From positions 1 to 29,799 of the IMG/VR virus record IMGVR_UViG_3300042308_000438: DNA of 29,799 nucleotides, one strand, 5' to 3'. Source of the DNA: a virus. Shown in pieces: positions 8,658 through 16,506 of the stretch. A model generated the notes under the pieces. The model was not told the DNA's origin. It worked only from the letters and a program-made list of their open reading frames with translations, and searched no databases. Within the stretch, counting starts at the first letter, position 1; every line of letters begins with the position of its first letter. Made by a program: the position numbers and the translations under genes.

Positions 8658-8778
8658 CGTTAAAGTTCATCTTAAAAAACCGAAAGTTAAACGTGCAGGA
8701 GTACACGCAAAAACACGAAATAGTAAATTAAAGTCAAGTAAAAATTATACAAAAACTTATACACGACAAGGACGATGA
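8641..8778 (+). CDS. Tiny, strongly basic head-region protein, 45 aa
   Basis: The 45-aa product begins MAKQTNVKVHLKKPKVKRAG and ends TYTRQGR. It has about 15 Lys/Arg and almost no acidic residues. The start overlaps the protease stop by 17 bases and the end overlaps the next gene in ATGA. I recall a family of tiny basic proteins ending in a GQGR-like tail at this same position in Bacteroidetes phages. A role in DNA binding or head assembly is inference. It is too short for most gene finders. Confidence 0.7.
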   Translation: MAKQTNVKVHLKKPKVKRAGVHAKTRNSKLKSSKNYTKTYTRQGR

Positions 8779-8921
8779 GTAAGAAAATAACAAAACAAGT
8801 AGCACAAGCCAAAACAAGTCCAAAAGGCGGTCAACGTGGTTGCCTATGTAAAGACGGAAAAACCTACTCTGCAAAATGTTGTGACGGTAGTTTACAAGCA
8901 CAAGGAATAGGCGCAATCTAA
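8775..8921 (+). CDS. Tiny Cys-rich head-region protein, 48 aa
   Basis: The 48-aa product has a lysine-rich start and a compact cysteine motif, RGCLCKDGKTYSAKCCDGS, followed by QAQGIG. Four cysteines in a C-x-C...CC layout could bind metal or form disulfides. I associate the CLC...CCDGS...AQGIG signature with short proteins in the capsid region of Bacteroidetes phages. The start is coupled (ATGA) to the preceding basic protein. A structural or decoration role in the head is inferred from position only. Confidence 0.7.
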   Translation: MSKKITKQVAQAKTSPKGGQRGCLCKDGKTYSAKCCDGSLQAQGIGAI

Positions 8922-8963
8922 TTTAAAAATACAACAAATAATAAACAATTAAATTATACATAC

Positions 8964-9365
8964 ATGAACACACTACAAAACATTTACAACAAGTTATCCG
9001 AAGAAAAAACGGAGTTAGCAAAACACGAAATTAATTTAGGAACTATTGAAGAAATTGCATTTGCCTTTAAACAAATTAATGCAGTTAACGATAAGTTCAA
9101 TAAATTAGATGCTATTGTTCAAAAGAATATTGTTCCACTTAATGACGCTTACAAACAACTTTTAAGCAATAAAGATTACGAAAAAAAAACTATTAGTTCT
9201 TTAGATAAATTAGCAGCTACATTAATAAAATTATCAAAAGATTTAGGAATTGACTACAAACAAATTCCTGCGTACAAACAAATAATGGATGGTTATAGTC
9301 TTGCAAATCAAGTAAACGACTCAATTGTAAACGCAATGAACGCAGTTAAAAATCTTGGAAAATAA
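8964..9365 (+). CDS. Helical head-assembly protein, 133 aa
   Basis: The sequence is almost wholly alpha-helical with heptad-like spacing. It opens MNTLQNIYNKLSEEKTELAK and contains KQINAVNDKFNKLDAIV and a C-terminal VNDSIVNAMNAVKNLGK. There is no membrane segment or enzyme motif. It lies between the protease and the acidic scaffold-like gene, after a 42-base A/T-rich leader similar to the one before the protease gene. A role in scaffolding or as a capsid accessory protein is the best inference. The family seems conserved at this position in related phages, as I recall, but has no known function. Confidence 0.55.
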   Translation: MNTLQNIYNKLSEEKTELAKHEINLGTIEEIAFAFKQINAVNDKFNKLDAIVQKNIVPLNDAYKQLLSNKDYEKKTISSLDKLAATLIKLSKDLGIDYKQIPAYKQIMDGYSLANQVNDSIVNAMNAVKNLGK

Positions 9366-9389
9366 TTAACAAAATAAAAAAATACAAAT

Positions 9390-9968
9390 ATGAAAACAAG
9401 CGTAATTAATCAAATCAAAACACTTTTAGGAATGGAAGTTAAATTGGAAACAATGAAGTTAATGGACGGAATAACAATTTTTGAAGCGGACACATTCGAA
9501 ACCGACAAAGAAGTTTTTATTGTAACTGAAGACGAACAAAAAATACCAGTTCCAATTGGTGAATATGAATTAGAAGACGGACGTATTTTAGTTGTAGAAG
9601 TTGAAGGAATTATTTTAGAAATAAAAGAAGTTGCAACTGAAGAAGAAGTTGTTGAAGAAGAAGCTCCAGAAGTAGAAGAAGAAGTTGAAGCACAAGCAAC
9701 ACCGAGCGCAAAGAAGACAATTGAAAGCGTAGTTAAAGAAACGTTCTTTGCAGAAATAGAAAAATTAACACAAGAAAATATAGAGTTAAAAGCACAAATC
9801 GACTTACTATCGAAAGTTGAAGAAGTTGCAACTGAAGCAACCGAACTTACCGAAGTAAAACCTATTGCGTTTAATCCTGAAAACACGAATGAAGTTGAAC
9901 ACTTCCAATACGCAAGTAAAAGACCACGTTCAATAATGGATTCAATTATAGAAAAAATAAACAATTAG
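9390..9968 (+). CDS. Scaffold-like acidic protein upstream of capsid, 192 aa
   Basis: An N-terminal beta domain (residues 15-80) contains LMDGITIFEADTFETDKEVF and VPIGEYELEDGRILVVE. A strongly acidic linker follows (EEEVVEEEAPEVEEEVEA, about 90-108), then a coiled coil (FFAEIEKLTQENIELKAQI). The C-terminus is basic (YASKRPRSIMDSIIEKINN), as in scaffolds that bind the capsid protein through a charged tail. It is directly upstream of the major capsid gene and downstream of the protease, the usual scaffold position. The coiled coil and acidic linker support scaffolding; the N-terminal beta domain could make it a separate structural protein. Confidence 0.6.
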   Translation: MKTSVINQIKTLLGMEVKLETMKLMDGITIFEADTFETDKEVFIVTEDEQKIPVPIGEYELEDGRILVVEVEGIILEIKEVATEEEVVEEEAPEVEEEVEAQATPSAKKTIESVVKETFFAEIEKLTQENIELKAQIDLLSKVEEVATEATELTEVKPIAFNPENTNEVEHFQYASKRPRSIMDSIIEKINN

Positions 9969-9975
9969 TATTAAC

Positions 9976-9986
9976 AATTTAAAAAC
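9976..9986 (+). promoter_or_regulatory. Conserved A/T-rich leader before the capsid start
   Basis: AATTTAAAAAC sits eight bases before the capsid ATG. The same 11 bases occur before the major tail protein (10983-10993) and before two early genes (18333-18343 and 18597-18607), each 1 to 8 bases from the start. Bacteroidetes rarely use Shine-Dalgarno pairing, and A-rich unstructured leaders favour strong initiation. A translation-enhancing role is inferred. Confidence 0.5.
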
Positions 9987-9994
9987 TTAACAAA

Positions 9995-10939
9995 ATGCCA
10001 TTTGGTTCAAACCCAGCAATTACCACAACTTACGCAGGTGAGTTTGCAGGTAAGTATTTAGCAGCCGCTTTATTAAGCGCACCAACATTAGAGCAAGGTG
10101 GAGTATCTATACTTCCAAACGTTGCTTACAAACAAGTTATGCAAAAAGTCGCTACAGGTGACATCGTAGCAAACGCAACTTGTGATTTCACAGCTTCAGG
10201 AACGGTAACACTAACTGAAAGAGTATTAACAACAGAAGAATTTCAAGTAAATTTACAACTTTGCAAGTTAGACCTTGCACAATCTTGGCAGTCAGCAAGT
10301 ATGGGTTATTCAGCGTTCAAAACGTTGCCTAAAACTTTTGCAGATTTCTTAATTGCACACGTAGCAGCTAAAGTAGCAGCTAAAATTGAAACTACAATTT
10401 GGAACGGAACAAACGCAACAGCAGGAGAATTTGCAGGATTTAAAACTTTGATGTTAGCAGACGCAGACGTTATCGACGTTTCTTCTCCATTGACAACAAC
10501 TTTAGACGCAACAACTGTAATTGGCGAAATAGGAAGAACAGTAGATTTAATTCCAGCTTCACTTTATGGAAACGAAGGATTAAGAATTTATGTATCTCAA
10601 AAGATTGCTAAATTGTATGTTCGTGCTTTAGGTGGTTTTGGTGCTTCAGGTTTAGGAGCAAACGGAACAAACACACAAGGAACACAATGGTACACAAACG
10701 GAAGTTTATCTTACGACGGTATTCCAATTTTTATGGCTAACGGACTTGGTGCAAACAATATGATTGCAACAACTGTAGACAACCTTTATTTTGGATGCGG
10801 ACTTTTAAACGACAATTCACTTGTGAAAACTATTGATATGGCGGATATTGACGGAAGTAACAACGTTAGAGTTATTTTACGTTACAACGCAGGTATTCAA
10901 TATGGTATCGGTTCAGACGTAGTTCTTTACGGAGTATAA
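9995..10939 (+). CDS. Major capsid protein (HK97 fold), 314 aa
   Basis: This forms the icosahedral shell. The N-terminus is short (MPFGSNPAITTTYAGEF), with no long delta domain, which fits a separate scaffold gene. Characteristic stretches are GKYLAAALLSAPTLEQGG, TCDFTASGTVTLTERVL and QSASMGYSAFKTLPKTFAD, followed by VAAKVAAKIETTIWNGTNA. I recognise this family from capsid proteins of Bacteroidetes siphoviruses. The C-terminal half is beta/loop-rich, ending VILRYNAGIQYGIGSDVVLYGV. It follows the protease and scaffold-like genes, has the AATTTAAAAAC leader, and is followed by a hairpin that may partly terminate transcription. Confidence 0.85.
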   Translation: MPFGSNPAITTTYAGEFAGKYLAAALLSAPTLEQGGVSILPNVAYKQVMQKVATGDIVANATCDFTASGTVTLTERVLTTEEFQVNLQLCKLDLAQSWQSASMGYSAFKTLPKTFADFLIAHVAAKVAAKIETTIWNGTNATAGEFAGFKTLMLADADVIDVSSPLTTTLDATTVIGEIGRTVDLIPASLYGNEGLRIYVSQKIAKLYVRALGGFGASGLGANGTNTQGTQWYTNGSLSYDGIPIFMANGLGANNMIATTVDNLYFGCGLLNDNSLVKTIDMADIDGSNNVRVILRYNAGIQYGIGSDVVLYGV

Positions 10940-10948
10940 TATTAAATA

Positions 10949-10979
10949 AAAAGCGTAGGCAACTGCGCTTTATTTTATT
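10949..10979 (+). terminator. Hairpin after the major capsid gene
   Basis: AAAGCGTAG (10950-10958) pairs with CTGCGCTTT (10963-10971), with one G-U pair and a GCAA tetraloop. The following tract (ATTTTATTC) is only partly T. It is probably a weak or read-through terminator, or a hairpin protecting the 3' end of the capsid message. Confidence 0.65.
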
Positions 10980-11001
10980 CATAATTTAAAAACAAAACAA
11001 A

Positions 11002-11562
11002 ATGGCTTGTTTATTAACGCACGGTCGCGAAGAAGTTTGTAAAGAGTTTGTAGGCGGTATTAAGTCAATTTACTTTATTAACTACGGTAGTATGGGTGCA
11101 ATTACTTATAACGCAACAGTAGATTTAGAAGACGAAATTGATAGTATTGCAGGAGTTACAACACTTTTTAAATACGATTTGAAAGGTGCAAATTCTTTTG
11201 AGCAAACAGTTACAAGTTCACGTGAAAACGGAACAACTTTTGTAGAGCAAACTTTGACTTTTACAATCAAAGGATTAGACGCAATAACTACAAAACAAAT
11301 GAAATTACTTGCTTGGGGACGTCCACACGTAGTAATTAAGACAAACGCTAACAATTTCTTTATAGCAGGACTTAATCACGGAATGGATGTAACTACAGGT
11401 TTAATTTCAAGTGGTACTGCAATGGGTGACTTGAACGGTTACACAATGACACTTGTAGGGCAAGAACCAATTCCTGCAAATCACTTGTCGGTTACAGCAC
11501 CTTACACAGATGCTTTATTGGTTAGTAGCTGTTTCACAGGAGCAACAGTTGACACTAACTAA
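11002..11562 (+). CDS. Major tail (tube) protein, 186 aa
   Basis: The protein starts MACLLTHGREEVCKEFVGGI, followed by KSIYFINYGSMGAITYN. It contains FEQTVTSSRENGTTFVEQ and a late GTAMGDLNGYTMTLVGQEP. The alternating beta pattern, the ENGTTFxEQ strand and the size agree with major tail proteins of Bacteroidetes siphoviruses as I know them. Hexameric rings of this protein would form the tail tube. It lies between two hairpins (10949 and 11582) and carries the same AATTTAAAAAC leader as the capsid gene, so these two most abundant virion proteins share expression features. It is unusual that it sits 3 kb downstream of the tape measure. Confidence 0.75.
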   Translation: MACLLTHGREEVCKEFVGGIKSIYFINYGSMGAITYNATVDLEDEIDSIAGVTTLFKYDLKGANSFEQTVTSSRENGTTFVEQTLTFTIKGLDAITTKQMKLLAWGRPHVVIKTNANNFFIAGLNHGMDVTTGLISSGTAMGDLNGYTMTLVGQEPIPANHLSVTAPYTDALLVSSCFTGATVDTN

Positions 11563-11581
11563 ATTTAAAAAAAATATTTTT

Positions 11582-11611
11582 AAAGCCGTTCGTAAGTTCG
11601 GCTTTTTTTTT
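11582..11611 (+). terminator. Intrinsic terminator after the major tail protein
   Basis: AAAGCCG (11582-11588) pairs perfectly with CGGCTTT (11599-11605) around a 10-base loop, followed by an unbroken T run to 11611. This is a standard Rho-independent signal, stronger than the one after the capsid gene. Read-through would be needed to express the portal, since I see no promoter downstream. Confidence 0.8.
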
Positions 11612-11655
11612 GTTTTAAAAAAAGAACAAAAACACGAATATTTAATTATACTAAT

Positions 11656-12012
11656 ATGATAGTATTAACACCTTCAGGAAGTGCGCAAACGTTTTATTAC
11701 GTTCCGCGAGTTTTAGGAAACGAAGTTAACGTACAACCTTTTAGAATGCAAATAACAGACGAACAAACCAATACTCTTGTTGTTTCAACACAAAGTTTTG
11801 GACAATCACAAGGCGACTATGTTAATTTAATAACACACACTTACGGTTTAATAGAAGGACATTTTTACAATTTAGAATTACAAAATTCGAATAACGACAT
11901 AATTTACAAGGATAGAATATTTTGCACAGCACAACCTTTAGTTACATTTTCGGTTAACAATAATCAATATGTTTCTAATTCAACAACAAATGAATTTATA
12001 GTTTATGAATAA
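11656..12012 (+). CDS. Conserved structural-module protein, 118 aa
   Basis: This small beta-rich protein starts MIVLTPSGSAQTFYYVPR and contains GHFYNLELQNSNNDIIYKDR followed by IFCTAQ. The YNLEL...NNxIIYKDRIF pattern is known to me from a small protein near the portal in Bacteroidetes phages. The end overlaps the portal start by eight bases. No membrane segment or catalytic motif is seen. It may be a neck or decoration protein, but its role is unassigned. Confidence 0.6.
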   Translation: MIVLTPSGSAQTFYYVPRVLGNEVNVQPFRMQITDEQTNTLVVSTQSFGQSQGDYVNLITHTYGLIEGHFYNLELQNSNNDIIYKDRIFCTAQPLVTFSVNNNQYVSNSTTNEFIVYE

Positions 12013-13762
12013 CTTACACGTACTTAATTTGTCGGCTTATACGTCACCTGTAGTTTCGGAAACAAACCGAGAAAATTGGGTGGACTTTTTAACCGAAGAC
12101 GGCGACCAATACTTTCAATTCTTAATTGAGAGATATAGCAATTCAACAACGAATAACGCTATTATAAACAACGTAGCACGATTAATATACGGAAAAGGTT
12201 TAAGTGCTTTAGACGCTAATAAAAAGCCAAACGAGTACGCGCAAATGATGTCTTTATTTCACAAAGAAGACGTACGTAAAATGGTTTTAGATAGGAAAAT
12301 GTTTGGACAATTTGCTATTCAAGTTCACTACAACGACAAGCACGACAAAATATTAAAAGCATATCATATTCCAGTTAACTTATTACGAGCTGAAAAATGC
12401 GACAAAGACGGACAAATAACAGGTTATTATTATAGCGACAATTGGGACGATACTAAAAAGTTTGCACCAATTAGATTTAACGCTTTTGGATATAGCAAAG
12501 AAAAAATAGAAATACTTTATTCAAAACCATATTCGGTTGGAATGAAATATTATTCCTACAGCGACTATGCAGGTTGTATTCCATATTGTCTTTTAGAAGA
12601 AGAAATTGCAGACTATTTAATTAACGAAGTTCAGAACGGATTTAGCGGTACAAAAGTTGTTAATTTCAATAACGGAGTTCCAACGGATGAACAACAACAA
12701 ATAATTTCAAACAAGGTACTTGACAAACTTACAGGAAGTCGCGGACAAAAAGTTATAGTAGCTTTTAACAACAACGCAGAAAGCAAAACAACAGTTGAAG
12801 ACATACCTTTAAACGACGCTCCAGAACACTACACTTATTTGAGCGAAGAATGTTTACGCAAGATAATGTTAGGACACAACATAACAAGTCCGTTATTATT
12901 TGGTGTTGCTTCAACAAATGGCTTTTCAAGTAACGCAGAAGAACTTAAAAATTCAAGTATATTATTTGACAATATGGTTATACGACCATTCCAAGAAGAA
13001 ATATTAGATGCTTTTGATAGCATTTTAGCGTTTAACGGAGTTGCATTAAAGTTATTTTTTAAGACTTTACAACCACTTGAATTTACGGACTTGGAAAACA
13101 CGCAGAACGCAGAACAAGTTGCAGAAGAAACAGGAACAGAATTAAGCGCACATACAAATCCATTAATTGATTTAGGAGAATACCCACAAGACAATTGGAT
13201 TTTAATAGATGAAAAACAAGTTGACTACGACACAGATGACGAAGAAAACGAGTTGTTAAGTAAAGAGCCAAAACAAAGTTTATTAAGTAAGGTTGTTAAC
13301 TTGGTTTCTACAGGTGACGCAAGACCAAACATAACAAGTAGACAAGACAAAGTAATTGACGGAGTTAAGTTTGTTGTTCGATATAAATACGAAGGCGAAA
13401 CAACAGACAATCCAAGAGAATTTTGTACACAAATGGTAAAAGCAAACAAGATTTACCGTAAAGAAGATATTTTAAATATGAGTACACAAGTTGTTAACGC
13501 AGGTTGGGGACCAAAAGGAACAGACTACTATTCTATTTGGTTATACAAAGGCGGTGGAAATTGTCACCACCGTTGGAACAAACAAGTTTATGCAGTCTTT
13601 GAAGGAACAGGATTAAACATAACCGCAAACACCAAAAAATTAGCACAAGCAAAAGCTGCTAAATTTGGTTATGTAGTAACTAATCCAAGTTTAGTTGCAA
13701 CACGTCCTATCGACATACCAAACACACACGGTTTTTTACCTTCTAACAAACGTTTTCAATAA
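12005..13762 (+). CDS. Portal protein with C-terminal MuF-like extension, 585 aa
   Basis: Residues 1-360 form the portal core: FLIERYSNSTTNNAIINNVA near residues 39-58, LIYGKGLSAL, a stretch KMVLDRKMFGQFAIQVHYN, and the clip/stem-like region around EECLRKIMLGHNITSPLLFG (281-300). Twelve copies would form the DNA entry channel at one capsid vertex. Residues 360-435 are a flexible acidic linker. A second domain (about 440-540) carries REFCTQMVKANKIYRKEDI, NAGWGPKGTDYYSIW and KGGGNCHHRW (Cys520, His521, His522). The NCxH pattern recalls minor head proteins of the MuF type, which are normally separate or fused to portals. The gene overlaps both neighbours. The core call is good; the extension call is an inference. 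Confidence 0.8.
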   Translation: MNNLHVLNLSAYTSPVVSETNRENWVDFLTEDGDQYFQFLIERYSNSTTNNAIINNVARLIYGKGLSALDANKKPNEYAQMMSLFHKEDVRKMVLDRKMFGQFAIQVHYNDKHDKILKAYHIPVNLLRAEKCDKDGQITGYYYSDNWDDTKKFAPIRFNAFGYSKEKIEILYSKPYSVGMKYYSYSDYAGCIPYCLLEEEIADYLINEVQNGFSGTKVVNFNNGVPTDEQQQIISNKVLDKLTGSRGQKVIVAFNNNAESKTTVEDIPLNDAPEHYTYLSEECLRKIMLGHNITSPLLFGVASTNGFSSNAEELKNSSILFDNMVIRPFQEEILDAFDSILAFNGVALKLFFKTLQPLEFTDLENTQNAEQVAEETGTELSAHTNPLIDLGEYPQDNWILIDEKQVDYDTDDEENELLSKEPKQSLLSKVVNLVSTGDARPNITSRQDKVIDGVKFVVRYKYEGETTDNPREFCTQMVKANKIYRKEDILNMSTQVVNAGWGPKGTDYYSIWLYKGGGNCHHRWNKQVYAVFEGTGLNITANTKKLAQAKAAKFGYVVTNPSLVATRPIDIPNTHGFLPSNKRFQ

Positions 13763-14262
13763 TGGCAGAAGCACTTTTAGTAACACGACAAGACATAGTT
13801 AAATTCACTTCGTTAAACGGAAATGTTGACACGGACAATTTTATACAATATATAAAGATTGCACAAGATACAGACTTGCAAAATTTCACTGGTACGCAAT
13901 TACTAAACAAGATAAAAGCGGACATAATAGCAAATACGTTAAGCGGAAATTATTTAACGCTTACAACGACTTATTTAAAGCCAATGTTAATTCATTTAGC
14001 GATGAAATATTATTTGCCGTTTGCTTGTTACACAATTTCAAACAAAGGGGTTTACAAACACAATTCAGAAAATAGCACAAGCGTAGAAAAAAGCGAAATA
14101 GACTTTTTAATTGAAAAAGAAACACAAATAGCACAACACTATACACAACGTTTTATTGACTACATAAGTAATAATAATAATTTGTTTCCTGAATACAACA
14201 CGAATTCAAATAGCGATATGTTTCCAGATACTAATAATAATTACACAGGATGGTACATTTAA
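13762..14262 (+). CDS. Head-tail connector-like protein (DUF6712 type), 166 aa
   Basis: The protein is mainly helical and starts MAEALLVTRQDIVKFTSLNG, followed by TDNFIQYIKIAQDTDLQNFTG. It has a conserved-looking TLTTTYLKPMLIHLAMKYYL helix and an Asn-rich tail ending YTGWYI. This is the pattern I associate with DUF6712-type proteins next to the portal in Bacteroidetes phages, with a fold like gp6/gp15 head-tail adaptors. It shares one base with the portal stop (TAATG). It probably forms the ring below the portal. Confidence 0.65.
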   Translation: MAEALLVTRQDIVKFTSLNGNVDTDNFIQYIKIAQDTDLQNFTGTQLLNKIKADIIANTLSGNYLTLTTTYLKPMLIHLAMKYYLPFACYTISNKGVYKHNSENSTSVEKSEIDFLIEKETQIAQHYTQRFIDYISNNNNLFPEYNTNSNSDMFPDTNNNYTGWYI

Positions 14263-14336
14263 AAACATACAAACCAAAAGAAGTAAACATAGTTAAGTTA
14301 AAAACTTATTTAAAGAAATTAGAAAATGGCAAATAG
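14250..14336 (+). CDS. Possible tiny basic protein, 28 aa
   Basis: The frame opens at an ATG inside the end of the connector gene and closes 11 bases into the next gene. It would encode a 28-aa Lys-rich peptide starting MVHLKTYKPKEVNIVKLK. It fills an otherwise empty 63-base gap, and its length and overlaps fit coupled phage genes. The gap could equally be an untranslated leader, and so short a frame may be chance. Confidence 0.4.
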   Translation: MVHLKTYKPKEVNIVKLKTYLKKLENGK

Positions 14337-15459
14337 TAACGGTTGGGGTGACGGAGCGGCTAATAATAATATTGGTTGGGGCAAAGGTAAAGTAAACAAC
14401 ACGATTGGTTGGGGTTCTGTTTATGCAAGTAGTAACGCAGGACGAACAGATATAATTGGAGCTTCCGCAACAATTCCAGTTAATTCGGTTGCGCCTGTTA
14501 TTTCCGGTTCAAATTACGTTACAAGTGTTTTAACAACTACTAACGGAACGTGGTCAAATACACCAATAAGTTTTACTTATCAATGGTATAGAAACACAAC
14601 GTTAATTAGCGGTGCAACTTCTATTAGTTACACGTTAGTTCAAGCCGATGCAGACTTTGAAGTAAAATGTAAAGTAACGGCAATAAACGCTTCAGGAAGT
14701 GGTGTAGCAGATAGCAATGTAATTTACATTTACGATTTTAATTATAACGAAGTTTATACAAGTGGTTATGGAACACCACCAACTTTAGCGGTTTCAAAAT
14801 TACAAAACAAACTTTTAGTTGATTTAAAAACTGCGGGAGTTTGGGCAAAATTAGATAGTTTATTCGTGTTTGCGGGTGACGGAGATTTTGACTTTGCAAG
14901 TGTCGATTGGAAGTTATTACAACAAGGAACAAATAACTCAACTACTTATTCTACAAATCAAGGAATAACCGCAAATAGTATTGTAAGCGCATATTTTGAT
15001 ACGAATTTTAATCCAAGTGTAGCAGGAACAAACTACACACAAAACAACGCTTCACGTTATGCTTATGTAAAAAACTTTGGTGAAAGTCCCGAATATTTAA
15101 CAATAATAGACGGAGTTAGCAACACACATAGAAATTCAATTCAAATAGGAAGTTTCCTTGAACAAAGAATAAACCAAAACGTAGTAGATTTAAGTAACCC
15201 ATTTGAATACGATTCATTTTCAAAAATGAAGTCTATTCATAGAACTTCAGCGACAAGCGTAACTTTGTTTAACGATACGACTTCAACAACGGAAGTTGCA
15301 GTTTCACACGCAGTATCAAATAACAACCAATTAATATTTAATTCGCACACAATTTATTCAGATGGCGGAACTATTGGACTTTATGCAATGGGTGGTTCAA
15401 TGATTAGCGAAAACACGAATTTTGTAAATGCAGTTAATACTTATATGAACTCAATTTAA
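14326..15459 (+). CDS. Virion surface protein with NGWG repeats and an Ig-like domain, 377 aa
   Basis: Residues 4-31 contain three short repeats around GWG (NGWGDG, IGWGKG, IGWGS), likely an attachment segment. Residues about 55-132 form a bacterial Ig-like domain with the hallmark FTYQWYRNTTLISGATSISY and an ADADFEVKCKVTAINASGSG strand. The rest is beta-rich and Ser/Asn-rich (for example DSLFVFAGDGDFDFASVDW) and resembles a lectin- or collar-type surface domain. Ig-like domains on phage structural proteins often bind weakly to sugars or mucus. Placement after the connector and before lysis fits a decoration, fibre or receptor-binding protein. Which virion part it joins is unknown. Confidence 0.65.
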   Translation: MANSNGWGDGAANNNIGWGKGKVNNTIGWGSVYASSNAGRTDIIGASATIPVNSVAPVISGSNYVTSVLTTTNGTWSNTPISFTYQWYRNTTLISGATSISYTLVQADADFEVKCKVTAINASGSGVADSNVIYIYDFNYNEVYTSGYGTPPTLAVSKLQNKLLVDLKTAGVWAKLDSLFVFAGDGDFDFASVDWKLLQQGTNNSTTYSTNQGITANSIVSAYFDTNFNPSVAGTNYTQNNASRYAYVKNFGESPEYLTIIDGVSNTHRNSIQIGSFLEQRINQNVVDLSNPFEYDSFSKMKSIHRTSATSVTLFNDTTSTTEVAVSHAVSNNNQLIFNSHTIYSDGGTIGLYAMGGSMISENTNFVNAVNTYMNSI

Positions 15460-15617
15460 TGAAAAGTAATTATTTAGCAAGTCTTTATTTTATTGCAGGT
15501 TTTTTAACTTCGTTTTCTTTAATTTGTCAAGGCACAGAACCCTACATTAATTTAGCAGGGGTTACTTTATTTTTTTATTTAACTTTCAGTTTAACGGAAG
15601 CACTTGAAGAATTATGA
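15459..15617 (+). CDS. Small two-helix membrane protein, 52 aa (possible holin partner)
   Basis: The 52-aa product has two hydrophobic segments, LASLYFIAGFLTSFSLIC (6-23) and NLAGVTLFFYLTFSL (31-45), and an acidic end (TEALEEL). It shares one base with the preceding stop and overlaps the holin start in ATGA. A tiny membrane protein coupled to a holin suggests a second holin or an antiholin; this is based on position and topology only. Confidence 0.6.
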   Translation: MKSNYLASLYFIAGFLTSFSLICQGTEPYINLAGVTLFFYLTFSLTEALEEL

Positions 15618-16075
15618 AACTACAACTTTATTTATTACTTTACACAATTAAAAATTCAGCGTTGAAATTACTAACTATTTGCTTTTCGTTTTTTTTACCT
15701 ATTAGCGGAATACTTGGACTTTTATTTGCGTTGATATTGTCGGACACGGCAACAGGAATTTGGAAAGCAAAACATCAAAAACAAGAAATAACATCGCGTA
15801 AACTTTCGGCAATAGTTTCTAAATTACTTTTATACGAGTTGACGGTTATACTGTTTTACCTTATAGATTACTATATTTTAAACGACATAATTTTAACGTT
15901 CTTTTCAGTACCATTAATGCTTACAAAAGTTTTAGCGTTGGTACTTGCTTCAATCGAAGTTATGAGTATAAACGAAAATTACAAAGTTGTTAAGGGAATA
16001 GACCTTTGGCAAAGCGCAAAATTATTGTTTGCACGAGCAAAAGAAGTTAAAGACAATATTAATAAGTTAAAATGA
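15614..16075 (+). CDS. Holin, phage_holin_4/toxin-secretion type, 153 aa
   Basis: Holins time lysis by making holes in the inner membrane. Hydrophobic helices lie near residues 17-45, 70-92 and 93-115. The motif SDTATGIWKAKHQKQEITSRK between the first two, and IEVMSINENYKVVKGID after the third, are typical of the phage_holin_4 family (Cph1-like). The C-terminus is charged (FARAKEVKDNINKLK), probably cytoplasmic. It overlaps the M15 peptidase gene by ATGA, and the spanin follows, so this is a full lysis cassette. Confidence 0.8.
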   Translation: MKLQLYLLLYTIKNSALKLLTICFSFFLPISGILGLLFALILSDTATGIWKAKHQKQEITSRKLSAIVSKLLLYELTVILFYLIDYYILNDIILTFFSVPLMLTKVLALVLASIEVMSINENYKVVKGIDLWQSAKLLFARAKEVKDNINKLK

Positions 16076-16506
16076 ATTTAAGCGCACACGTTACATTAAA
16101 AGAGTTTCAAGCTTCAGGATTAGCAACGTTACGAAACCTTAACAACCAAATGAACGAGTCGCAAATTGCGTCCGCAAAACTTTTGTGTGAAAACGTGTTT
16201 GAACCTTTAAGAATTCACTTAAACACACCAATACAAATTAGTTCTGGGTTTCGTAGTTTACAGGTTAATAAAATGATAGGCGGTTCTAAAACTTCACAAC
16301 ATACCAAAGGCGAAGCAATGGACTTACAAATTGGCGCTAAAGGTTTTAATTTTATTAAAGACAAGTTAGACTTCGACCAACTTATTTGGGAGTTTGGAAA
16401 CGATGAAAATCCGTCTTGGGTTCACGTTAGTTATAGTTCTAAAAATAGAAAACAAGTATTAAAAGCAACCAAAAAAAATGGGAAAACTATTTATAGTAAT
16501 TATTAG
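16072..16506 (+). CDS. Endolysin, peptidase M15 (D,D- or L,D-carboxypeptidase type), 144 aa
   Basis: This enzyme would cut peptide cross-links in peptidoglycan during lysis. The M15_3 zinc motif is complete: SQHTKGEAMD with His77 and Asp84, and SWVHVS with His118. Glu107 in LIWEFG is the likely catalytic base. The substrate-binding SSGFRSLQVNKMIGGS block is also present. There is no signal peptide, so it needs the upstream holin to reach the cell wall. It is coupled to the holin (ATGA) and overlaps the spanin gene by 29 bases. Confidence 0.88.
   Translation: MNLSAHVTLKEFQASGLATLRNLNNQMNESQIASAKLLCENVFEPLRIHLNTPIQISSGFRSLQVNKMIGGSKTSQHTKGEAMDLQIGAKGFNFIKDKLDFDQLIWEFGNDENPSWVHVSYSSKNRKQVLKATKKNGKTIYSNY

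Noticed and set aside
9640-9710. GAAGAAGTT-type DNA repeats in the scaffold-like gene
   Set aside because: They follow codon register and simply encode the Glu/Val-rich acidic linker.
9410-9964. A 184-codon open frame on the minus strand
   Set aside because: It mirrors the acidic scaffold-like gene (GAA codons read as TTC), is Ser/Thr-rich, and has no start signal.
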